DNA of 64,000 nt from Saccharina japonica (taxonomy: Eukaryota > Sar > Phaeophyceae > Laminariales > Laminariaceae), in contig MEHQ01001435.1 in the NCBI GenBank assembly GCA_008828725.1, forward strand, positions 8,851-72,850, in the 5' to 3' direction. Each line of letters opens with the position of its first letter. The first letter of the stretch is position 1. Positions 11,298 to 22,155 of this stretch are shown here, in pieces. Below the pieces are notes generated by a model that had not been told where the DNA came from, did not search any database, and was given only the letters and a program-made list of their open reading frames with translations. Made by a program: the position numbers and the translations under genes.

Positions 11298-11767
11298 TTG
11301 CGTAACTACTTGAATTTAGTGTGTTTTTTGTTTTCTTTCTCGTTCTCAACATCGATTCCTCTTGTCTTTGCGGTCACGAATATATGGTTGTCTCATGAAA
11401 AAAAAAGTATTTTTTCATGAATTATGACTACTTCGTAAACGTCAATGCATTTATTTTGTGCCGGACGGACCATACAAGTATACAGTAAAAGGTAGAACTC
11501 TGGTCTTATGGTTAATGCGGTCAACTGTGATAAGGGACTTTGTCCCAACGTGCTACTACTGTAATAATACAAGTATGTCTCTGTCTTGAGTGTGTCAACT
11601 GGATGATGAGCACCTCTGGCTCGAGTGTTTGAGCGATGCTCGTCCTGAGCTGTGTGTCGATCCCAGTCTATTTTGGTCGATCCCCGCCTAGTTTGGCTGA
11701 TCCCGGTCTATTTTGTGTCCTATTTTTATCTTCTACTGGTGATGTGCTACTGTCTGCCGCACGAGTA

Positions 11768-11970
11768 TGTGTGTGTTGTCTTAACATGAAACGGTTATTT
11801 CTACTCAATCACATCAGTACACCCAGTGCCTGTCCTGATTCCCGATCCTAGAGAGATACAAACTCTGTGGTCACAGACTGGGAAACAGAGAAAAACCAAA
11901 GCAAAATAAACGCGAATTAATGGGTAAAACAAGTGAGATGCCTAACGTACCGGGTACGAGAACGTACCAT
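11768..11970 (+). repeat. Dispersed repeat segment shared with 34,497-34,760
   Basis: Both copies begin GTGTGTGTTGTCTT, and later share CCTGATYCC, GCGATACAAA-like sequence, TGTGGTCACAGACTG, ACAGAGAAAAACCAAA and GGGTACGAGAAC. A weaker relative starts at about 15,386 (TTGTCTTCACATTAAAC, then GTGGTCACAGGCTAACTTAC). No coding frame is conserved. Confidence 0.6.
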
Positions 11971-12428
11971 ATATTTCTGGTGCATCTCTTTAATATGCGA
12001 CAAACTGAGATGAAGTTTAGAAATATACCTGTTATCGTGATCAAAACCAGAGATAAAGTTGGCCCATTTATCATGCCTTTTGGGTGTAAAATGAAGCCAA
12101 ATAGCGTATTTTTTTCCTCCGGCAGCGCCGTCAGCGGGATCCTCCGTAGGCGCCTCCGGCGGGCCCTCCGGGGGCGCCTCCAGCGGGGCCCCCTCGGCAG
12201 GTGGGGGGGGGGGGCGTACTCATTAGTTGCTTGCCTTAGTCATTTGACCATTGACCACGCATCCCTTTCGAGACGGAGCACCGTCGAGGGGGGTCGCTTC
12301 GCTCGCCTGACTTTGGCGACAAGTTGGCTGGCTAGCGCCAGCCGACTACTCAACTAAAGTCAGTTAGTTGGCTGGCTTCGCCAGCCAACTAATAACTAGA
12401 CGGAAACTCTAGCCAACTCACAGCCCTA

Positions 12429-13599
12429 AAACACTGCACTTCCTGGGCTGCCGGTACGCATTCGCGGTTAGTCTTTGGTGTGAGAAAAACGCTGGTGTTA
12501 TTGCAAGGGCCTAGAACAATAGTCAATAGCAGTACACGTACCTGAACAAAGGCCTTTGCCCGTTCTTCACCTTCTCGTCGTCGAGCGCCTTGTACTCCTT
12601 CGCGAAAGCCTCTAGGTCCGCGACAATCGTTGGTAATGGCATCGTCCTGATGTACTTCTTCCCCCACGTGGATTTCGCGCGGATCATGGACTCCGCTGCA
12701 CTCGTCCCGCTTTCCACAAGGCTATTAGCGGCTCTCAGCTCATCCCTCTTGTGCGGACGCGCGAAAATGGCTCCAATCTCTCTGTGAAAGGAATACGGCC
12801 GCCGGAAAAACAAGAACACGCGAGGCTTTCTCAGAACCTCGTAGCCGGCGCGAGAAACAACGCCGTGCAGGCCGCAGAACGTGCGAGGAAAATGTGTCGT
12901 GACGAACAAACACAAACAAGCGGCATCAAAATCCGGTTGAGGTATGGATAAATCGTACCTGCACGCCACCGCGTACAGCCGAGACGCCGGGAAGAGTGTC
13001 AGTGGCGATTTTGACCTTGTGGAAGAGATCCGAAAATGGTGCTCTCGACATGCTCGGGTACACCTTCGGCACCACGTGCTGCCTCGGATCAAGACTCCCC
13101 CCGCAGCATGTGTCAGAACTCGCTGGTTTGACATCCTCCAACACCCCCAAGCGCTCGAAGCGAGCACGCAACCTAGTAACGCGGAGCATTGAAAAGACGA
13201 CGTCGTCAAAAACATTGTCGGTGATCTGCTTCATAATGGCACGGCGACAATCTACAGCGAGCCTACGATACTGATACCACCCAAGTTCCCGAATTGTCAC
13301 GACGATTTTCGACAGTGCTTACCCCACGAACAAAGGAAAAGCCTTGTCCCACTTCTCCGAGGTCACCGCTGCGTACCCGAGTACGTGGCCCAACTCGTTG
13401 AGCACAGAATCCAAGACTTTCGCCTCGCTGTCGACCTGGCGCGCACTCGCGAAGGTCCCATCCCACGCCAGTACCTTCGCGCCTCGGCTGCACATCTCAG
13501 CCTCAATGAAGGGCTTGACCTGCAACATGAGCGCAGCAAGAATTCCGGGAACGGGGCAGTGACAACAACACTCCAAATACTGGGTATGCTCAACCATTT
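12429..13599 (-). CDS. Transposase, DDE-type catalytic core (part 2 of one gene)
   Basis: Four exons are supported. 13,323-13,597 ends in donor GG/GTAAGC and carries VLAWDGTFASARQVD...LGHVLGYAAVTSEKW, the first-Asp strand of a DDE fold. 12,959-13,262 (acceptor TCGTAG) carries SSDTCCGGSL...DLFHKVKIATD, where SDTCC and DLFH match the second-Asp region of this transposase group. 12,542-12,777 carries IGAIFARPHKRDEL to GQRPLF. 12,429-12,442 is the start of the next exon, cut by the 3.5-kb element. Phases agree across the joins (2, 0, 2). The third acidic residue is not certain; EAFAKEY is a candidate region. Function would be cut-and-paste DNA transposition in the nucleus. Confidence 0.7.
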
Positions 13600-15112
13600 G
13601 AACGTCACGTGGTGTGTCGCACCCGAAGGCATTGTTTCATGTCACTTGAATTCCTAAACAACGCCTCGCTTGGTGTCTTTCCTGTTGGTATTTGTCGTCG
13701 CTGTACGTTTCTACGTTTGTGGTCGTCGGCGGGAAGAGCAGGGTGCCCTCTCCTTGAGCTATCCAAGCCGGCCCCTTGCCACCCTCTCCTGCGTGAAAGC
13801 GGCGCACTCGAGCAGGTCTTGCGTCTGTTCGTGGCTATACACCTGGGGAGTCACGCCCGACTAGGAGGGCAAGCGCGACACGGACGCGGGAGACAGCAGG
13901 ATGCTGACGTATTAGCCCCGCCACAACTAAACACACATATAGGAGCTTTCAATACAACCTTTGGCGAAGTATATCGCATAGCCTCCTACTATCCAATCCG
14001 CGCACTGATCTTTGGCCTTCTGGCAGCAGGAAAATAAAAGCGTTTATGAAGAAACATGTACACACGATGTTACAGCGGTGGTAGCACGCTTAAGTTGATA
14101 CGTTCCCAACCTATTATCCTGAAACCACACCTGGCCCAGATCACGCGTCATGGCTGCAACAGATTGACCGCAGACCATCGTCTGGTCCAGAAGCTGGTGG
14201 GTCGCTCCTCCCCGCCTGAACAAGTCGAACGGGATAGCCAACCTCGCGAAGGGCGGTAGGAAGTCCATGTACCTGTGTCGGCGGAGGGAGTGCGTCTCGT
14301 TAACAACCCAAGCAGGTTACACACGGTGCGAGGCGGCGGGGTTATAGAGGAGAGTGTTGGTGTAGTTTTCCGCTCGCGTGCGCTTTGCAGTGGGTCATCT
14401 CCTCCACCAGGTTCCTCTTACTAACGACAGCTTCTCACCGTTCATCGTCAATCGAAAAAGACCAGCCTCCGTTGAGGAGTGTGCGGATTACATTGGGTGC
14501 AATTTCGGACAGTTCTCCTTCTCAAGTTCGGCATCTTGCCAATGACCGCTTGCTTCACCTTCGGACACCGGGGGTTGTAGCAGCGGTAACGACGCGTCGC
14601 AACTAGCCAGGTTCTCCCGTCTGAAGTGTGCACCGCTCGTAGCTGATCGCAAATTCCAAAGACAAAAACAACGGCGGCATGGAACAAAATCGCACGTGGC
14701 GATAGATCATGAGTGATCTGCGGCGGCGTGTTGTTGAGCGAACAGCGCACACGCTCATTCGCCAATGGTGTATACTTGAAATTCCCTGCAGGCAACTGTA
14801 AAACAAACAAAACGGCTTGACAGCGCGCTCTTCCTGTGTCAAAAAAAGCTACGTCGTGCCCCTCCTGCTCGTACTCGTACCCACCTGCGGGTTCCACGCC
14901 TTGCCACGCGCCGTGTTCCTGTTAGAACGGCACTCCGGGCAGGGAAGTTTCACCGCATTATTTCATTCCCCACTATACTCCTCCTGGTACCTCTTGCTAA
15001 ACTGTGGGTGCTGAGACAGTGCACGCCTGCAGCACACCTGTAGGGAAGTGGGGTGCATCAACACCTGTAAGATACACGTCTTATGCATACGCACGAGGCG
15101 ACGACCGTGCCG

Positions 15113-15223
15113 TACTATCAAGGGGGCCAAAGTAAATAGAACCGAATTTTGTAAGTAAACATAGGTAAATATATGTTTTTTTTTTGTATGTGGCGTAGGT
15201 TCTATTTAATATGGACCCCCGTA
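15113..15223. mobile_element. MITE (GGGGGYCCAWAGTAAATAG family), copy 1
   Basis: The left end reads AAGGGGGCCAAAGTAAATAG and the right end, inverted, reads TACGGGGGTCCATATTAAAT, so the ends pair over about 24 bases with few mismatches. Length is about 110 bp with an A/T-rich centre. It sits in an intron of the transposase gene. Related copies are at 45,553-45,653 and 57,246-57,351. Confidence 0.65.
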
Positions 15224-15340
15224 ATAGGCGGCAGAAAAATATAATAACGAGTCGTTTGTCGCACAACAGTTACGCATGTATGCACATCAGGCGCGCGCAC
15301 GACTATTCTCTGCTGTGATACTGCTGCAACATTGTTGTTA

Positions 15341-15341
15341 C

Positions 15342-15389
<48 letters not shown>
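15341..15389 (+). repeat. (GTT)n microsatellite, about 16 units
   Basis: An uninterrupted run of TGT/GTT triplets, immediately followed by a segment (CTTCACATTAAAC) related to the dispersed repeat at 34,497. Confidence 0.9.
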
Positions 15390-15857
15390 CTTCACATTAA
15401 ACACCGTGCCGATCTCTCTATGCAGTACCTCCATCTGTCCGTACTAATCCAACACTTGACACGGTCGATTCCCGTGGTCACAGGCTAACTTACCCAAAAA
15501 AAGGTATACTGAACTAAAAATGGAACCCGAAGGGTCCGCAAAGCGATCAAAGCCAGTCAAAAACAGATAGTCTGGAGCCTTCCGCTCCCCTCTACACGCT
15601 ATGTGAAGGTAAAAATAAGAATGGGAAAGTCAACATCACCAATCGGGGGTATACGCCCCCTGATTCTATCTTGGTGCCCCTATAATACCGGGGTGTTCCG
15701 TGCCGGGTTCACGCCGGTCAGGCAAACAAATCGAGTCCTCCACCCCGATTATAAACGCAGACATGATACGGGGGAAGAGAACTATGGTCCCGTGTGACTG
15801 ATGTACCCCCGGCCTGCGAGCAGTGTAACTGCAAAAGGTCAAAAACAACGAAGGGAA

Positions 15858-16026
15858 AAAGACAAAGACAAAGACAAAGAGACAAATCAAAAGTACAAGC
15901 AAACACTCAAACAAACAAGACCACGGAGACAACACATTGACGCGTCATCCCGAGGGGGTGGTGCAATGGTGCGGCGGTGGGGGGGAGGGGGGAAGAAAAA
16001 CAAAACAAACAAACAAACAAACAAAC
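15858..16026 (+). repeat. Simple repeats: (AAAGAC)n and (AAAC)n
   Basis: GACAAAGACAAAGACAAAG lies at about 15,858-15,882, and seven AAAC units lie at about 15,999-16,026, separated by a G-rich stretch. They are intronic to the transposase gene. Confidence 0.8.
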
Positions 16027-18041
16027 AGCCCAGGAGAGTAAATCCGGCACATATCGCGCCACTCGGTCCGCCATTTCTCGCTTGTTTCCTTCCCTCGCCG
16101 AGTCGCCCTTCTTCCGCACCCCTCCCGTCCCGTTGGTTCTTGGTAGGTTATGCAAAAAATGTACTCATTGGGACAGGAATAAAAAGATCGTTCATAATTC
16201 AAGATGATGATGAAGCGGTCCTTACATTCACGTCCACAGAGGCACGTTTATTGTGAATGCAACTCACGGATACGGATACAACTACTGCTGAACTGCTGTA
16301 CGTACTGCGGATACAACTACTATTGACAAGATTGTCGCCAACCTGCGAGGAATGCAGGCAGGCGCGTACTACTCGATCTCAAATTATTATGTGCAGCCCC
16401 CTTCGTATATACGTACCGATTATACACCACCGGATACGCACAAAGCGCTGGCGCTGCACTGCTACTGCTGTTGAAAGCTTTACCCTCTGTCAGTCTGTCA
16501 GTCGGTACGGACGCACCTCGGGAACGAAGACGACGATGGTGCCGAACACATAAAACTCTACAAGAGCCCTTTCTTCCTCATCTTCTCTCCAAACACGCCC
16601 CCCCCTGGGCACGTGCCTCGCCGCGCGCTTGATTGGGCACCCGAGCTCAAGAAGTGGCAAACGCGAGGTCTTGTCGGTGCTTCATGGTGCTTGCGCCGGT
16701 GAAAGACTACCGTTCTGTCGCGGACGAGGCATGATTTCTAAGTGCCCCATCACTACTCGCTTCACCAACTTGTTCACCTCATCCGCCTGCATCACCTTGT
16801 GCCGCTGCTGCCTCATGTCTAGCCGCGGAGAGAGATCGTCGTCGTTTTCTCGAAGTTCGGGCTCAACCGGGTACGACTGCATTAACAATGCCTTCTGAGC
16901 GATGATGCTAGCAGGCGTTGCCTTCGAAGTCCCTCGTCATTTCACCTTGCGTACCACCGTATCAGTCGCGGTACCAGCACCAGCACCACCTGCACGACCA
17001 GCAGCAGACACACCAGCAGAAGTATCACCACAAGCCCAACCACCAGCACCAGCAGCACGACCAACAGCAGACACACCAGCAGAAACACCACCTTCATCAG
17101 CAGGTGCCTTCCATTTGCGCTTTCCCTTGTCTTTGCGGACAGGCTCTGTCCGAGCAGGTGCAGCAACACCGACAGTAGTAGCAGCAGCAGCAGCAGTAGG
17201 AAAGTTTTTCCCGTCTGCCTTCTGCAGCAGCAGCAGCAGGAAGCTTTTTCTGCCTGCCTTCCCCGCCAGTCTTCCCTCCCCTGTCCCTCTGCCTCTTCTT
17301 CTTGTTACTCTTGTTCCACGTCGTCATGGCTTGCGCGAGTGACTGCGCGGCCTCTGCGGCGTGGATTGGGCAGAAACCATCGAACCTGTTGCGGCTCGGG
17401 TTGAAGTACGCAACCCGCACTACGCCTGCCTCGTGGTATGGTCATCGCCTCTCGTGGAACTGGAAGTCCTTGCCTTCCATGCAGCTACCGCGACGCATGC
17501 GCTTGAACTGTTTATCCGCCAAGCGTGAGTTCAAAACGGGCGCCGCAGACGCCGCCGACGGCATCAGTGTGGGCGTCCCACTGCCCCCGCCCTCATGTGT
17601 ACCACGGGGTGGAACCAGCCCCACCCGGCGTAGCCATGCCTCTCGGTCTTCTGCTCGACCTTCTGGCTATACATCGCGTCCGGAGGCAGCGTGCAGAGCG
17701 CAAAGGAGCGTCGATGTACAACCTTGTACCACCGGTATGTGGCAAGGTGGGTCGCTTGGGTAGGTGTACTGCTGGGTCATGCCTCTGCCCTTGCCTCTGT
17801 CCACACAGCAGTACGAGTAGTGTGGTGTGGCATCTGTGTCGTGAGGGGTTTCGATAAATAATGTGGGCCGAAAATGCGAGAGGTAGGTATTGAATCCTCC
17901 CTTGTCAAACGTATTCAAACACCAAGTGAAAAAAAAAGTTGTCAAAAACAAATCTTACGAAGACGACTACATGACGTTAGAGTGAATCCCCCGACTAACA
18001 GATGACAGCATTTTTCTCCCAGGCATCTAAAGTTGGCCGTC

Positions 18042-18190
18042 GAGGGCACATACATGACATCGGACGGAAACCCAAACTCGAAAACTTGAGCAACCCCGTA
18101 GCCCGTATCGAAAAAACCTCCGCAAGACTTGGGAATCTTTCTCTCTCTTTTTTTTCTTTTTTCCCCAGGCCCCCCCACTAAAACGTTGCC
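18042..18190 (+). repeat. Duplicated ~145-bp segment, copy 1
   Basis: It runs from GAGGGCACATACATGA to CCCCAGGCCCCCC, through a pyrimidine tract of varied length, and matches 18,737-18,886 with few substitutions. The TTTTTTCCCCAG end resembles a splice acceptor on the plus strand. Confidence 0.75.
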
Positions 18191-18736
18191 GGGGAGGGCA
18201 AATTCCCAGTGGTGGGACCTGAAAAATCGTGATTAAGACCAATCACGAGCACAACAAAAATCGTAAAAATCGTGACGTAGACCAATCACGAGCACAACAA
18301 AATTGCAAAAATATCAATCCCGCCGCCGAACGAAGCACGGCGGTGCGCATGCAGAAGCGCCTCACAGAGGTTAGGAAGCTCGATGGAGAGAGCTTGTTGG
18401 AACTCGTACAAGTACAACGGCAGGCTGTTGTTGCTGTGTTGTTGCTGCTGCAGCGTGCTGCTGCTGTTGTTATCGTCGCAACGAGAGCGGAACGTATATA
18501 TCATTCTGCGTTGGGGGTGGCTGATACCACCCACCACCCACCACCCCTTGGTGGGTCATCCATACCGCAACTTGCTTTTTTTCAGGAAACAATTCCGCCA
18601 GATGATACGTATATCCTTCATGCTCCCACGCATTGAGTTGATTTCAACACCTTCGATAGCCCTACACAAGATTGTTCGAATGAGCCTATTTTCATGCCGA
18701 GGTTCAAACTGTAGCACTCGCGGTGGCCTATCAGCA

Positions 18737-18886
18737 GAGGGCACATACATGATATCGGACGGAAACCAAAACTCGAAAACGTGAGCAACCCCGTAGCCCG
18801 TATCGAAAAAACCTCCGCAAGACTTGGATTTTGTTTTTCTTTTTTTTTTTTCTTTTTTCCCCAGGCCCCCCTACTAAACAATTGCC
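18737..18886 (+). repeat. Duplicated ~145-bp segment, copy 2
   Basis: Second copy of the segment at 18,042-18,190; both contain AACCCCGTAGCCCGTATCG and the T-rich tract before CCCCAGGCCCCC. Confidence 0.75.
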
Positions 18887-20733
18887 TTTTATGAGCCTCT
18901 CGATGTCACTCGAGGTTTGGGCCGAGTCAGCTCGACAGCTATGGGAATAATACAAGAGAGAGTTTCTGTGTTTTTCTTGTCTTGAGCCAGCACGACGCCT
19001 GCCTGTGACAAATGCGTGTACATCTTTAGAGATCAATCAACAGTATCATAGAACCTGTTGGAAGACAGCACACGGAATAGGATTTGTCGGGTGCATCATA
19101 CACGGCGTGGTCTGCCTTCTCCGCGGAATATCACGTAGTGGTTGAGAACCGGTAGTAAGAGGTACACGTCTGGGTTCTAATTCATACAGAACAAAGGTCT
19201 TGCAGCTCCACCGTACCATTTACTTAATATACACTTGACAGTAGGAGATAGATCCTGCTCGCGCACTTTGTACGGACAGACAACAGATTCGGGTACCGTA
19301 TCACAAACATATCGAGTGGACACATGGTATAATATTTCGCGGCTTTGGCGGCGATCACTTGAATCGAATATTGCTGTAAAGCTGCAATTGCTACTACTAT
19401 TATTGCTCTTAATGTGGGTACCATTGGTATATTCCGTCCATTTGTTGTGGGGGGTACGTGCCTGTTGGACCTCGTATCTTGACACCGTGATACCGTACTC
19501 ATACACACCACCAACGCATGACACATGATGATACGAGTGGCGTGCATACAAAGAGCACGGAATGTTCCTATTTGTAACCCAAACGAAGACCCAGCGGGCC
19601 GAACGAAGGTAGACACGTGTTCTCGGAGAAGGAATGCACAGTGTTACAGCTGCACTGCTGTACCAGAGTGCTGAACCCAATGAACATGTGTAGTGTAAAC
19701 ACACACATAATTGCACAGCAGAGCAGACGGGTGGACACGCACACTTTGGATGCTACGATGTACCAGTATTAATTATCCATTGCGGGCGTCAGAGCGCTGA
19801 AGACACACACCGCCGCAACTGGTGTACCGAGAGGACTCTTCACACAGCTACGCGAGCGACCTATGCAATATTCGGCGTGTAAGGCTCACGGTGTGTACCC
19901 ATAAGTTGGTACCTGTCGCCAGTGCGCCCAGCACGAAAATACTCACATTCATAACCACGTCGCGAGCTGTTCTCCTCCTCCAAACCGCCATCCTTTCGCG
20001 CTCTTATTGATAGTACCCTCCCACAGCAGGTCGGTGCCAGAGCTGCGCCCTGCCACAACACTGCTGTCAGCTCGGCACAGGGAGTGACTGGAGATCCTAC
20101 ACGAGCTGAGATGAAGCAAGGCCCTCGCGCTGCCTAGCGAGCAGTACTGGACGGACCATGATCGTAGATATTCTTTAGGTAGCTATTTAGGCACTCTGGT
20201 TGGGTAAGGGTATGTTTTCTGCGGTGTAATCAACTTGGAGTCTTTCTCAGCCGCAGCATCCCGAGTCAACGTAGAGTCTTTCCAAGCTCACAAATCAAGC
20301 CGGCTGAGTCAACCTAGAGTGTTACCAAGCACAGCATCCCAGCACTGACCACTGACATAGAGTTCGGGTTAGGGTTCGGGTCGGACGGTTGGCTTCAGGC
20401 GTCAAGCACAAAACCTCCGTAAATATCTACTATCAAGGTGCGTCCACCCCTATTGTGAGCTTTGACAGTAAAAACCAATGTTACTGTCATAGCCCATAGG
20501 TCCACTCCTCCTAGCGAGCGGTGCTGATGTACATTTGGAAACAAGGCCTTTTATATGGAACTCCCGTGCTGGCCTGTGGTTCAGCGTTGACTAAAATGTT
20601 ACGTAACGCGGATCAACGTGGAATTGACCCTTCTAAACTCCAATTCCACCACACTCTCCCACACTAAACCTGACATATGTCTCCTAGACTATGTCAGGAA
20701 CACCTATGAGATTCTGCCTCCAATTTTTCTCTG

Positions 20734-22155
20734 GTGACCAGGCGGGCAGCGCGCGGTACGGGCGGCGCGCGCGCGGCGAGCGCCGATGCGGCCGCCGAGA
20801 CCGGCGGCACGGGCGGGGTGCGCCCTCCCGGTGATTCCGTGCCCGGCGGTGCCCGAGAGCCTTCGCGTGGGGGGGCTGACCCTCTCGCCGAAGGCGGGAC
20901 ACCGGCCTCGGGTGGCAAGTCTCTTGTTTCTGATGTGGGCGGAGTAGCACTGCTGTCCCCACAGCCTACTCTTGCCTATAATGTGAGCGAAGTAGCGGCT
21001 CTGCCTCCCCAGACTGTTAACGAGCCTGGGGACGTTGATTCCGAGGGATCAGACGCGGCCTCTGTAAGCCGAGGCAGTCACGAGCATGCAACCCCCCCGA
21101 CGCTCGCTGTCGCCCTGTCGCCTGTTTTACGTCCGACGTTGCGCTCACCCCGTCCCCATGACCCCCCTGTGCCGCTCGCCCTTGGCTCCCCGTCGTACGC
21201 TTCTGTAGTCAAGCGCACGTCCTCGTCCCCCACCTCCTTTGCGAAGGGGAAGGGGAAGGGGATGGGCAAGGGCAAGGGCGTGGCCGCCAGCGATGACGCC
21301 GTCACCGGCGCGCCTCCGAGCTCGCCGGCCGGCCGCGACGCCCCCCTCGTCGCGTCCTTCGCGGAGGCCTCGGCCGTCGACTCTTCGACGGGGGCCGAGG
21401 ACACCCAGGTGAGCGCTGTCGCTATGTCGTTGCTGCAGAAATTGCTTGCGGGAATGTCCTTCGAGGACCGTTGCGGGGCGTTGGGTGTGGCCCCCCATGC
21501 CTCTGGGTTATGCGTAGAAACCGCGGCCGGCCCGGGCGGGGCAATCGTGCCCGTTCGTGTGCGCTCCGAGTACGTTCCCGTGGCGCGTGCCGCTCCTTCG
21601 CGAGATGCCTGTTATAGAAGTGACGAAATGATGGCCCGCAAATTACAGCAGGAGGAAGAGATGCTTGCGGCCAAATCCTATGCGTCCCTGGCCCGGGACG
21701 CCGAACTTGCCGAATCCCTGGCAACTGACAGCACCATGAAATACACGTCCCAGCACGCTGACCCCCTCCCCTCCTCCACGCCCGCCCCGGCGGACCGCCC
21801 TGGTGAGTGGGGGTTCCGTTTCGCCGCCATCGACCTGTCCTCGGATTCCGTCCCCCTTCGCCCTTCGCCGTCTGGCCCGTCCCAGGGGAAGCTTCCACCC
21901 CCCGGGCCCGATCCGGATACTCCGGCGCCGGCTGCTTCGACGAGTGCCGGGCCGCCGTCGATGGCACCCCAGCCACCGGCCGCCGTAGCTCTTGCCGTCG
22001 CGCTCCCGGCAGCCGCGGACGGCGCTTGCGCCGCCGGGATTGGCCTGAGCCCGGCCAGGCTGGCCTACCTGGCGGCGGTGAAGGGGGTGGACACGCGCCA
22101 ACGCCGCCACCGCCGAGGGCCTTATGAAAAACGACGAGGACCGCGCCGTCAATGA
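20734..22155 (+). pseudogene. gag: Gag-like ORF, N-terminal part
   Basis: A 473-codon GC-rich frame, rich in Ala, Pro, Ser and Gly, opens at a GTG with no ATG nearby; the first in-frame ATG is far downstream, so the true start is unclear. It includes GKGKGMGKGKG (about residues 170-180) and LLQKLLAGMSFEDRCGALG. Near 22,093 the likely coding sequence passes to frame 2 (...ATAEGLMKNDEDRAV), so an indel probably separates it from the next part. It is the structural protein region of the retrotransposon. Confidence 0.6.

Larger units (their letters stand above)
8896..12428. mobile_element. TA-flanked 3.5-kb DNA element nested in transposase exon
   Basis: Both ends carry the inverted repeat GGGCTGTGAGTTGGCT, directly flanked by TA (8,896-8,897 and 12,427-12,428). 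Further GTTGGCTGGC / GCCAGCCAAC palindromes lie inside the right end. Removing the element with one TA joins the flanking minus-strand transposase exon in frame across the junction, which fixes the borders to the base. TA duplication fits Tc1/mariner-type insertion; the 16-bp end is not one I recognise. Inside are one short ORF (9,102-9,380), the 1.1-kb dispersed repeat (10,205-11,297) and no transposase, so it looks like a non-autonomous or internally replaced copy. Confidence 0.85.
13800..17624 (-). pseudogene. Transposase, N-terminal DUF6729-like region (part 1), with nonsense codons
   Basis: Exons or exon fragments, 5' to 3': 17,620-17,100 (LADKQFKRMRRGSC...VAYFNPSRNRFDGFCPIH, interrupted in frame by TGA near 17,439), about 16,690-16,905 (SYPVEPELRENDDDLSPRLD), about 14,886-15,013 (LPCPECRSN...GKAWNPQ, also with one in-frame TGA just upstream), about 14,450-14,645 (AVHTSDGRTWLVATRRYRCYNPRC), about 14,085-14,268 (DFLPPFARLAIPFDLFRRGG) and about 13,760-13,840 (EQTQDLLECAAFTQERVARG). 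CPEC, the W-L-RRYRC strand and LPP...IPF in that order are what I recall of the DUF6729 domain that precedes DDE cores. Two TGA codons mark decay. Introns hold a MITE and a GTT microsatellite. Confidence 0.55.
17700..20700. other. No supported gene; contains a duplicated 145-bp segment
   Basis: Open frames are short or unrecognisable; the longest (19,177-19,716, minus, 179 codons) lacks any domain and has a composition like its surroundings. At about 20,229-20,346 a GAGTCAACSTAGAGT motif recurs three times. A short telomere-like TTCGGGTTAGGGTTCGGG occurs at about 20,365. Confidence 0.4.

Noticed and set aside
12120-12200. GGCGCCTCCGG / GGGCCCTCC repeats as a CRISPR-like array
   Set aside because: They are short overlapping GC-rich repeats without spacers; they belong to the right end of the TA-flanked element.
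19090-19200. tRNA-like words (GTAGTGGTTGAGA and GGGTTCTAATTC)
   Set aside because: B box has T for the invariant G, and neither the T stem nor the acceptor stem pairs.
19177-19716. 179-codon minus-strand ORF
   Set aside because: No domain, composition like the surrounding non-coding DNA, and a competing 130-codon frame on the same strand.
20360-20385. Telomere-like TTAGGG sequence
   Set aside because: Only one TTAGGG flanked by TTCGGG variants; no array, so not evidence of a telomere.
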